Of a stretch of 64,000 nt of DNA, positions 9,375 to 17,108 are shown piece by piece (within the stretch, counting starts at the first letter, position 1; every line of letters begins with the position of its first letter). The translations under genes and the position numbers were made by a program. The notes beneath the pieces were generated by a model. The model did not search any database. It saw only the letters and a list, made by a program, of their open reading frames with translations, and had not been told where the DNA came from. This stretch comes from UBA1431 sp002329665 (GTDB lineage Bacteria; Bacillota; Clostridia; Christensenellales; UBA1431). The stretch covers positions 186,001-250,000 of the forward strand of contig JAXGXY010000002.1 of NCBI GenBank assembly GCA_040772545.1, in the 5' to 3' direction.

Positions 9375-12300
9375 TCATTCCCTTCTAATCGGGCTCAGGT
9401 TTATAAACAACTCTTTAAGCTCCTCTGAGCTTCGGTTGTTGAAAAGATATTCAAGTAATTCCTCTTGCCGCGCCTGACCCATTGTGACGCGATACAACGA
9501 TAGGATTTTCAGCAGTCGGTTATAGATCGCTTTATCTTTGCTGTATGGGTACATCGGAATGATACGCTCGATTTTCACCGAACCATCCGGCAGACACCAG
9601 AACGGAACGAGTTCCGGCTCATCCTTGCCCTTGGCGTCAAGGGCAAACTGGAATACTTCATCCCAAACATCACTTGTGAAATCAGCATTACCATATTTCT
9701 GCGCCAAGCTCTGCCTGATTGAGAGACACTTATAGCGGTTAATACGCCCCTCGCGCTGTTCAAGGTCAACGGGGTTGTGCGGCAGATTCCAGTGTACTAT
9801 CTTACGGGTGTAGTTGTGGAAATCCAGACCCTCTTGGCCTATTGATGTGGTGGCTAACACAAAAGGGCGAAACGGCGCGTTGAAGGCCGTTCGCAGGTTT
9901 TCTTTCCGCTGCGAGGTTTTCTCGTCACTCTGTGTCTGATAAAACCCAGCAGCGAAATGTGAACGCATACGAATCTGAGCCTTTTTATTCTTTATAAAGC
10001 TTGTGTAGGTATCAATTGAATAACTCGCTGTTGTTGCCTGTAAAGCCTCGCACATCTGATTACACAGGCTCTCAATATTTCTGTCGTTGAGAACATGAGC
10101 GTACTCATCGAGCATGGCAGCAAAGTTACCGTCAACACAGTATTTCAAAACATTCTTATAATGTGCATCATCACTCTTGCCGTAAGCCAGTTCAATAACA
10201 GCGATCGCTTCGGGTTTGTCAAGCATATCTGCAACTTCTTTTGCAAACCTCTCTGCAAGGCTGCGGTCGCCCTTAAAAACTCGCATCGCGCATGTGGCGG
10301 GTGACGCTATTGCCATTGATGTGAGGACATCAGCCAAATCGGATGGCATTTTTCTCTGTGGAATTGCAATTTTCTTATTTACTGGCCAGATGTTGAATCG
10401 CATGAACTCGTCAAAGAGCAGAGGTGCAACCCAATACCAGTCCATGTCCGGTGCTCCTCGTTCTGTGACGCCGTATTCACGCTTCATACCGTCAAGTAGC
10501 GGTTGTATCTGTTTCTTAATGCCTTTGCGTATATCATTCAGCGATTCGCCCATGTGCTCAACTGGGTTGTAAAGCTCGGCGAGTGTAGTACTCGCAGTCG
10601 TAAGTGGCTTAATTCTGTTTTCCGTGAGTTTGCGATATGGGAAACGGGCGGTAGCCTTCCGCTTAGAACCACTGCTTGAAACGTCATCTTCAATCAGATA
10701 GCCCTTATTGCGTTTATCCGTCTCATTTAAGTACAGCTTTCCAATCGTGCGGCACTCACACTCATATGAAAGGGTACAGGCAATCATGCGCGGGACCATT
10801 TCCCACGCTGAAAAAACAAGTACCTTTGAAAATCCGTCCTTACCCTTGAAAACACCACCTGGCTTATAATACGGGATCGATGGAGGAACCCAAAGCAGTC
10901 TTTCTGCTTCATTTGCCAAGGTCACATCCATAAGGCGCTCAAGTCTTGCGTTGTTGGGAGGCAGCGGCTCGTATTCACGTAGGCTTTTCTCGTCTATGAA
11001 AAGTAGCTTACGGGCCTGACGTGATAAGGTCGGCTTTAAATTCTTGATATCTGATTTGTATTTGTAATGCTCCATGAAAGACAGCAAATAGGGACACGAT
11101 TTAACATACTCGACAGGAATATGAACCGTACCACTGAGGTTTTCGGCAACCATAAAAGACTGAATATCTGTTTCAGATATGTCAAGAGATGCCTTTTTTG
11201 TGCTGTCATCGGAAAAGTTTCCGCTCTCGCCAGCGAGGAGTCGCTCTGTACGGCAGATACCACTGTACATCGCTTGCTCCGCTTTGTTCTTGATGCTGAT
11301 AAGTGTGCCAAAATCGGATGTAACCTCGCGGAGAGAGGTAGAGAAACTGCTCCAAGTTTCTTCAAACTGCATATTCTTATTTTCATCTGAGAACAGGAAT
11401 CGCATAAGCTCCAGAAATTCCTGATAATGTTCGTCGACTCCGCTTTCGGCAGCTTCTTCAAGGGTTTGATATAACTTAAACGGTGTCGCGGAAAGCAGGA
11501 GGGTATTCGTGTTCTTACTCTTAAGGAAAGCGTTGGTGAGCAGACCGATCTCACTGTCCGGCAAAGCAGTAATTAACTCACGGAACCGCTGAAACTCGTC
11601 CATTATAACGAGATCGGGGTTGAGTCTGCCAATGCTGACCTGTGAGAACAGGACGCGGAGACTGCGGATTGTCCGCCTGCCAACCGTGGCGTCATAGCTG
11701 TTATTGCGAACCGCTTCGCACAAACCAAGAAGTTCTTCCGTAAGTTTTGCACCAAAATGCGATAAAACATCGTGGCATATGGTTTTAAGATATATGCCCT
11801 TAGAGGCATTATCACAGTCGATGACACGCTGCTCTATCCAGTCCTTAGCCCATGTGTAGAAACCGTTTATTCCATCTGCAAAGATAACCTCAAGCTCATC
11901 ATTTAAGGTGCTGAACATATCGAGCCGCCGCAGGATGGCAAATATTAACGCGCGTTCCTGCACAAGACCACTGCTGTTTGTGATGTTGAAGGAGGTCGCG
12001 GGGGTGAGAGGGATAAGCTGAATATAGCCCTCCCGAATTTTAGGGTCGTTTTCCTGCTCGAATATTTTCAGGTGCTGCATTGACAACCTTGTGTCAGATA
12101 CACCGTCCACGGTCACGTTGTCGTATATTTTGAGCTTGCGAATATTTTGATTGGCGATTGATGTATTTAAGCATATATAAAGCACCTTGAAAAGCTCGTC
12201 GCCTGTTTGTTTGTGGTAGTTCGCGAGCTTGGCTATTACGCCTCTTGCGATAAGCGTTTTTCCAAGCCCGACCTCATCGGCGACAAGGACACGTTTCTGT

Positions 12301-12404
12301 CCCGATCTGAACAGGTCGAAGCAACGTTCTGTCGTAGCGCGTTGGAAGTCTTTCAATTCAGACAGTATAATTTTTTCTCTTTCAGCAAGTGTAATCCCGC
12401 TCAT
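9375..12404 (-). CDS. SNF2-like DEAD/DEAH helicase, island B
   Basis: The 1009-residue superfamily 2 ATPase has Walker A near residue 44 (ADEVGLGKT), a Walker B variant near residue 266 (IMDEFQRF, DEFQ in place of DEAH), LLLSATPF as motif III, and motifs V and VI in the C-terminal lobe (TTSIGQEGLDF, QREGRINRYK near residue 881). Such enzymes translocate on DNA rather than unwinding long duplexes. Its ATG overlaps the stop of the PLD gene (ATGA, 12401-12404), and its stop overlaps the next ATG. The long spacer between the two lobes (about residues 330-760) is unrecognised. Likely the motor of a complex with the PLD and DUF6361 proteins. Confidence 0.9.
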   Translation of the reverse strand: MSGITLAEREKIILSELKDFQRATTERCFDLFRSGQKRVLVADEVGLGKTLIARGVIAKLANYHKQTGDELFKVLYICLNTSIANQNIRKLKIYDNVTVDGVSDTRLSMQHLKIFEQENDPKIREGYIQLIPLTPATSFNITNSSGLVQERALIFAILRRLDMFSTLNDELEVIFADGINGFYTWAKDWIEQRVIDCDNASKGIYLKTICHDVLSHFGAKLTEELLGLCEAVRNNSYDATVGRRTIRSLRVLFSQVSIGRLNPDLVIMDEFQRFRELITALPDSEIGLLTNAFLKSKNTNTLLLSATPFKLYQTLEEAAESGVDEHYQEFLELMRFLFSDENKNMQFEETWSSFSTSLREVTSDFGTLISIKNKAEQAMYSGICRTERLLAGESGNFSDDSTKKASLDISETDIQSFMVAENLSGTVHIPVEYVKSCPYLLSFMEHYKYKSDIKNLKPTLSRQARKLLFIDEKSLREYEPLPPNNARLERLMDVTLANEAERLLWVPPSIPYYKPGGVFKGKDGFSKVLVFSAWEMVPRMIACTLSYECECRTIGKLYLNETDKRNKGYLIEDDVSSSGSKRKATARFPYRKLTENRIKPLTTASTTLAELYNPVEHMGESLNDIRKGIKKQIQPLLDGMKREYGVTERGAPDMDWYWVAPLLFDEFMRFNIWPVNKKIAIPQRKMPSDLADVLTSMAIASPATCAMRVFKGDRSLAERFAKEVADMLDKPEAIAVIELAYGKSDDAHYKNVLKYCVDGNFAAMLDEYAHVLNDRNIESLCNQMCEALQATTASYSIDTYTSFIKNKKAQIRMRSHFAAGFYQTQSDEKTSQRKENLRTAFNAPFRPFVLATTSIGQEGLDFHNYTRKIVHWNLPHNPVDLEQREGRINRYKCLSIRQSLAQKYGNADFTSDVWDEVFQFALDAKGKDEPELVPFWCLPDGSVKIERIIPMYPYSKDKAIYNRLLKILSLYRVTMGQARQEELLEYLFNNRSSEELKELFINLSPIRRE

Positions 12405-14170
12405 TGCTTCACCACCTTCTCAAACTGCTCGTACAGTTTCAGAAAATCTTGCGGAATAATATTATCGTTCGTAAGCGATATTATTTCTCTGATTTCACGC
12501 AAGCTGTCTTTGTCATTTGCCGCAGCTTTCAACATACGCTCATACAAAATCGGTGCATCGAAATTCATGTTTAAGAAGCAGAAATCGCCTTTACCCTTTT
12601 TCATGTTCTCCAAAAAAGCGGCAAGGTAATCGTCGCTTAAGAGGAACGCGATATAGATTAAAAATGCGTTTTTATCCCTTACAACCTCGCTGAACACAGC
12701 AGAGTCACGGTTGTCTGGGATACCCGTGGTCTGGATTTTTAGCACCCGGCTAACCTCTTTATCACGGTTCTTTGCCGTGATGACATACCATTCCGAGATG
12801 TCACGCAGACCGAGACCGGTAAAATTTATGCTCTCGCTTAAGGGCTGATGATTCGCCTTCATTAGGGGAGATAACGTCATTTCGGCTTCACTTTGAAAGG
12901 GCTGCATGGTCACAACCACATTGAAATGCTCTTTTCCAATTACGACTGCCGATTTTCGGAGAGCACAGAAATCACGCACGGCGCTTTCAAGCATCATAAG
13001 AACAGCATCTTCACTGGTGGCGGTGTACTCCTTCGGCTCGACTTTCTCAAACGGATTCGCCTTTTCATCAGAGCCGAACAGATCTTGCTTGAGCTTGTCG
13101 ACGTTCAAATACCGTTGCTTTCCCCAAAGGGCAAGCATGCACTCCACATTTCCACCGAAAAAAGCGTTGTAGCTCGCGTTTGCCGAGCCGACATATAACT
13201 CACTGTTTGACCATTTTGTGCGGAGATAGACCTTCGCATGGATGTCCTGTGTCTTAAAATCACCGGTTTCAGAGATACGCTCCTCACCGTCAACCACGTC
13301 GTCCTTAATGGTGTAGGTGTCAAATGATTTGAGTAGTTCCGCGCTTAGCTTCGATAGCTCTGATTTTCTTGTGATAAGCGTACAGTCAGGGTTCACAAGG
13401 CGCTTCTTTTCAAAGCCCTCAATGACGCTTTTGCTTAAAAATGGTGATATGACCATTATCTTGTGGAAACTGTCGCCGAGGTTGTCGGTAGAGGAAACAC
13501 CAATGCCATAAGGGATAAAGTTGAAGCCATCAAATTCTCTGCCAAGATTACGCCATTCAACATCAACAATTTCATCTGCAAGCTTAGATAACAGCTTTCT
13601 TTTATTCTTGAGTTGGCTGTTGTGTGAGCTTGTATTCTTATGCAGCCACAGCAAAAATGCGCGCATAGCTTCGCCCGTGCTTTCACCTTTCTCAATAACC
13701 ATCTCACCCTTGGCTGCGCTATCAAGGCGTAGTGCGACGTCCCAACTGCGGTCGAAGGTAAGATTCCTGGACATGACAATCAGACGGAACTTGTCGGGCA
13801 AGCCGTCTGCTGAAAACTTCAAGAACCATGTTTTGGGATGAAACGATCGCTTGTTTCGTAGATTGACCTCACTCACACAGTTTTCAAGCAGCGGCAGCAA
13901 CTTGTTGGGTTTATCCGGTATCCTGATTTGACTGCTCTGACAGAAAATGAGCAGCTTTCCACTTGCTCTGCGAATTGCTTCGAGCATATGTAACGGACTT
14001 TGCGTAAGCTCGGTATCCGCTTCCACATTAAGTCCAACGATAGCGCATACGGCTGTCAGTGTCTCAAGGTCGAGGGAATATGTTGTTCCGACCGCAAATG
14101 ATGTCTTATAACGAGGGGGCGGCGAAAGAAGCTCCCTGTAATCAATGCGATCTGATTGGGTATTAAGCAT
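12401..14170 (-). CDS. phospholipase D-like nuclease protein with two HKD-type motifs
   Basis: Start placed at ATG 14170 (MLNTQSDRIDYREL), which overlaps the end of the DUF6361 gene by 8 bp; upstream codons of the open frame are antisense-like. Two half-sites are visible: HPKTWFLKF with VMSRNLTFDRSWD near residue 109, and HAKVYLRTKW with YVGSANASYNAF near residue 310. Both have the H-x-K plus Ser/Asn pattern of PLD-superfamily phosphodiesterases. With two motifs in one chain it could act as a monomer. PLD-like proteins serve as nucleases in several defence systems. The region after residue 370 is unrecognised. Confidence 0.85.
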   Translation of the reverse strand: MLNTQSDRIDYRELLSPPPRYKTSFAVGTTYSLDLETLTAVCAIVGLNVEADTELTQSPLHMLEAIRRASGKLLIFCQSSQIRIPDKPNKLLPLLENCVSEVNLRNKRSFHPKTWFLKFSADGLPDKFRLIVMSRNLTFDRSWDVALRLDSAAKGEMVIEKGESTGEAMRAFLLWLHKNTSSHNSQLKNKRKLLSKLADEIVDVEWRNLGREFDGFNFIPYGIGVSSTDNLGDSFHKIMVISPFLSKSVIEGFEKKRLVNPDCTLITRKSELSKLSAELLKSFDTYTIKDDVVDGEERISETGDFKTQDIHAKVYLRTKWSNSELYVGSANASYNAFFGGNVECMLALWGKQRYLNVDKLKQDLFGSDEKANPFEKVEPKEYTATSEDAVLMMLESAVRDFCALRKSAVVIGKEHFNVVVTMQPFQSEAEMTLSPLMKANHQPLSESINFTGLGLRDISEWYVITAKNRDKEVSRVLKIQTTGIPDNRDSAVFSEVVRDKNAFLIYIAFLLSDDYLAAFLENMKKGKGDFCFLNMNFDAPILYERMLKAAANDKDSLREIREIISLTNDNIIPQDFLKLYEQFEKVVKQ

Positions 14171-15338
14171 GGTTGCCAACCCCCTCGAAAATGTCCTTGA
14201 CGATACGCTGAGCATAGGGCAAACGATAAACAAGCGGTGACATGTTTACGTTATTATCGTCGTACTTATACAGATCTGTATTAGTCAGCTTTGCACGCGC
14301 CGCACCTTTAATCTCTTTTTCTCGGTGAATGATAAGACTGTCCAGTTCGCCCTCGTTATCAATTGCAGATGTATATGCCTTGAGAAACCGCATCACGCTG
14401 GCGCGGGGCTTGAGCCGTGTCTGAACATCAGCGAGGCTCACGGTCGGGCGTTCCTCTTTGTATTGCGCCCACGACTCATTGGCAAGATTATTTTTTCCAT
14501 CTGAATAGATAACATTGTACCTAATCTGTGCACCAAAGATGAAGCGCGAGAAATCGCGAGCAAGCTTGTAATCTCTTAATAGTTCGGGAGGCATAATGCT
14601 TTGCATAGCATAGATATCATCCAATTTTGCATATTCGGTGAAGTCAAGCCGACTCTCGCGCAGTACAAATGCAAGTAGGCTGTCGCGGGTACCGGGCATG
14701 GATGTAATACGCTCACGCAAATATGTGGCTTCATCTAAAGTCAACTTAATCGTCAGGCTTTCACGCCAATTCTCTTTTGCAGCGGGCACGCGCCAAAAGG
14801 CTGCTCCGCTCATTCCAGCATCAGTGTCATCGGTGGTATCATCTTCATTTTCGGCCTTGCGCTTTCCAAGTCCTTTCTCCCGCTCTGACGCGGCTTTACG
14901 TGCATGGAAAAGTTCCGCATATTCAGACAGCGTAACCGGCTCTGAAATAAAGCCATAGGTTCGCAGTGCTCTCCAGTAAATGCTCGACGGCTTTCTTCTC
15001 AGCGTTTGCCGAGAACGCTGCCCGATAATGCCCTCAGCGCCATTAACTGCGAGTATGTCAATAATGTCAAGTTCGTTTTGCTCTAACGCCTCTATAAACT
15101 GCCGCGGCAAAAGCTTCTTTCCTCGTTCAAGTTCCAAGCAGATATACGGTATAATGAAAAGATATTTGGCCCTCGTCTGGATTGTGGAGGTGCCAGGAAA
15201 GAGGATGTCAGAAAAGCCGTCCCGAATTGTTCCGATGCCAAGCTCATCCACCGCGCCCGGCTCTGTCAGCTGGCGCAGTACGCTCAGAACCATATCCCGG
15301 TCGCTCTTAGAAAAATCAATCCACCCTAAGTTAAGCAT
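14163..15338 (-). CDS. DUF6361 family protein
   Basis: The protein starts MLNLGWIDFSKSDRD from ATG 15338 with GGAGG six bases upstream; an ATG two codons earlier touches that site. The opening W-I-D-F-S, the segment GIGTIRDGFSDILFPGTSTIQTRAKYLFI split over residues 38-66, and the central SIYWRALRTYGF are characteristic of DUF6361, whose members often sit next to PLD-like and helicase genes. No catalytic motif is visible. Its place as first gene of the three-gene B core, with an 8-bp overlap into the PLD gene, suggests a structural or target-recognition subunit. Function unknown. Confidence 0.8.
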   Translation of the reverse strand: MLNLGWIDFSKSDRDMVLSVLRQLTEPGAVDELGIGTIRDGFSDILFPGTSTIQTRAKYLFIIPYICLELERGKKLLPRQFIEALEQNELDIIDILAVNGAEGIIGQRSRQTLRRKPSSIYWRALRTYGFISEPVTLSEYAELFHARKAASEREKGLGKRKAENEDDTTDDTDAGMSGAAFWRVPAAKENWRESLTIKLTLDEATYLRERITSMPGTRDSLLAFVLRESRLDFTEYAKLDDIYAMQSIMPPELLRDYKLARDFSRFIFGAQIRYNVIYSDGKNNLANESWAQYKEERPTVSLADVQTRLKPRASVMRFLKAYTSAIDNEGELDSLIIHREKEIKGAARAKLTNTDLYKYDDNNVNMSPLVYRLPYAQRIVKDIFEGVGNHA

Positions 15339-15343
15339 AGCCA

Positions 15344-15403
15344 TCCTCCTAACAAGGGCCGGTCATAGCTGAACAGAACCTCGTTAATCTTGAAAATATC
15401 GTA
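15344..15403 (-). pseudogene. remnant of a second macro-domain gene 3' end
   Basis: Twenty codons, YDIF-K-INEVLF-S-YD-R-PLLGG, match the last residues of the macro-domain protein (YDIFEINEVLFKYDQPLLGG) with three changes. A TAG precedes the Tyr codon and the original stop is lost, so it reads on into the DUF6361 start region. The DNA has diverged at many third positions, so this is an old paralogue rather than a recent copy. It now supplies the GGAGG ribosome binding site of the DUF6361 gene. Confidence 0.75.
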
Positions 15404-15590
15404 CTAACCTTTTTCCATATAAACTATCCAGTCCAAGACTCATGGAGCAATGAATTCTGACATCTGCCCATATCCGCTTAAATAGGTGCCTTTCTGAACT
15501 CTCGTCAGCGCAACGTAAAGTAGACATTTTCAGCGGTAGTGGATTCTTGTTCACTGATAGCAATGGTATGATCAATAGCAGATGCCAACG

Positions 15591-15598
15591 GAACTTTG
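15591..15598. repeat. IS target-site duplication, left copy
   Basis: GAACTTTG directly abuts the left end of the IS256 element and is repeated at 16937-16944. An 8-bp duplication is usual for this IS family. Confidence 0.8.
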
Positions 15599-16936
15599 GG
15601 TAGTGTCAAATCAAGTTTGCAAAATCACTCCGATAAGAATAAATCAAGCGGCAGATAAAAAGGCGTCCTGAATGGACTGTGCGCTCAAATATGCCCTTGC
15701 GGACGACCAGTCTTCTGAATATTCCATGAGGTACGTGGCGACCAGCCGCAGGTAGGATGCAGGGTTCGGGAAGATACCGACCACTCTGGTACGCCGCCTG
15801 ATTTCTTTATTGAGTCTTTCCAGCATATTGGAACTGGAAGTTTTGCGAAAATCCAAAGCCGGAAAACAAAAGAACGCGAGGGAGTCTTCCAGTCCGTCTT
15901 CCAGTATTCGAATGGCCTGCGGAAACCGTTTCTCATATTCTTCGACCAGCGCGGCAGCCCTTCTGCGGGCGGTCTCCATGTCCGGAGCAAGCCATATCTG
16001 TTTGAGCTTCCCTGCAAAAACCTGCTTGTCCCTATGCGGAACATGAACCAAAATGTTACGCATAAAATGCACCTTGCAACGCTGCCAGCAAGCGCCAGGG
16101 AAGCTTTCGCGTATGGCGGCGACCAATCCGGCATGGGCGTCCGAAATGACCAGGGACGGGGCGGTAAGCCCTCGGCCCTTCAGCCTTTCAAAGAGCTGGG
16201 CATAGCTTGCACGGGATTCTTCCAGCATAGGCTCGACGGCCAGCACCTCCCTTGACCCGGCTTCATTGACTCCACAGACAAGCAGGATCGCCATGCTGAC
16301 AACACGCCCGTCGTAACGTACCTTTTCATACAGAGCATCCACCCAAAGCACGGGGTAACGGTTGTCTTCAAGTGATCGGTTGCGGAACGCCTCCACCTGC
16401 TCATCCATCTCTTTTGCCATGTTGCTTACCTGGGAACGCGACAGATTTTCAATACCCAGGCTCTTTGCCAGACGCTCCATTTTGCGCGTAGAAACGCCGT
16501 TTACGAAAGCTTCTTGAACCACTTGGATAAGTGCCGCTTCGCTTCGTTTTCGGTCACTTACAAAGAACGGAACATACCCGCCTTGCCGCATCTTGGGCAC
16601 CATCAGGTATATTGTCCCCATCCGGGTGTCGAATCGCCGAGGGCGGTAGCCCGAACGATAGCTCTGGCGGTCGGTGGTGTGCTGTGATTTTTCCGCTCCG
16701 ATTCTTGTCGAAATCTCCGCTTCCATCAATTGATCGCATAGCCACTCCAGCATCGACAGCATCGGATCAGGTTCGCTCATGCATTGCAGTAGTAATTCAG
16801 CCAAGTTTGTGGTAGTCTTTTTTTGAGCCATCGGTTTTTCTCCTTTTGAATGATTTGCTCGCACCATTCATTCTATCGGAGTGTCCGGTGGCTTTCCATA
16901 TCCACATATAAATTGCAAACACTATTGTACTCTATC
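15599..16936 (-). mobile_element. complete IS256-family insertion sequence
   Basis: The 1338-bp element is bounded by imperfect 27-bp inverted ends: 15599-15625 starts GGTAGTGTCAAATC, and 16910-16936 read on the other strand starts GATAGAGTACAATA, with about 18 of 27 positions matching. It is flanked by the 8-bp direct repeat GAACTTTG. It holds one transposase gene. The insertion splits the UvrD-like remnant. Intact ends, duplication and ORF suggest it was recently mobile. Confidence 0.88.
15644..16831 (-). CDS. IS256-family transposase
   Basis: The 395-residue protein starts MAQKKTTTNLAELLLQ at ATG 16831 with an AAGGAG site upstream; the frame extends 12 codons further without support. Length and order fit mutator/IS256 DDE transposases: N-terminal HTH region, then LWVDALYEKVRYDG with the first Asp (near residue 163), LVISDAHAGLVAAI with the second (near 230), the C-x-x-H segment CWQRCKVHFMRN, and NMLERLNKEIRRRT with the catalytic Glu (near 338). 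It catalyses cut-and-paste or copy-out transposition of its own element. A damaged near-identical copy lies at 2780-3720. Confidence 0.93.
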   Translation of the reverse strand: MAQKKTTTNLAELLLQCMSEPDPMLSMLEWLCDQLMEAEISTRIGAEKSQHTTDRQSYRSGYRPRRFDTRMGTIYLMVPKMRQGGYVPFFVSDRKRSEAALIQVVQEAFVNGVSTRKMERLAKSLGIENLSRSQVSNMAKEMDEQVEAFRNRSLEDNRYPVLWVDALYEKVRYDGRVVSMAILLVCGVNEAGSREVLAVEPMLEESRASYAQLFERLKGRGLTAPSLVISDAHAGLVAAIRESFPGACWQRCKVHFMRNILVHVPHRDKQVFAGKLKQIWLAPDMETARRRAAALVEEYEKRFPQAIRILEDGLEDSLAFFCFPALDFRKTSSSNMLERLNKEIRRRTRVVGIFPNPASYLRLVATYLMEYSEDWSSARAYLSAQSIQDAFLSAA

Positions 16937-16944
16937 GAACTTTG
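16937..16944. repeat. IS target-site duplication, right copy
   Basis: GAACTTTG, identical to 15591-15598, directly follows the right end of the element. Removing the IS and one copy rejoins the UvrD-like frame. Confidence 0.8.
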
Positions 16945-17108
16945 CGCTTGTTTGCCGCAACGATAAACACATATTGAAATTCAAGTCCCTTTACGCGATG
17001 AATGGATGCAATATCGAAGGCAATGCTTGTGGTAATGTTTGGAATCTCACCATTATTCTCTTAATAGCCACTAAGGTATTCAGCAGACGGATTTATGCTG
17101 TAATACCT

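Larger units (their letters stand above)
15440..17060 (-). pseudogene. UvrD/Rep-like helicase C-terminal remnant, split by an IS
   Basis: The right part (17060 to 16937) reads DIASIHRVKGLEFQYVFIVAA; the left part (15598 to 15440) continues with VPLASAIDHTIAISEQES, then after a one-base shift CLLYVALTRVQKG and a TGA at 15440. These parts match the C terminus of the intact UvrD-like gene at 19984 (MHRVKGLEFRHVFVVAANR; CLLYVALTRAQES). They are thus the conserved motifs near the helicase end. The 5' portion is absent, and the IS256 element 15599-16936 sits inside. Confidence 0.8.
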
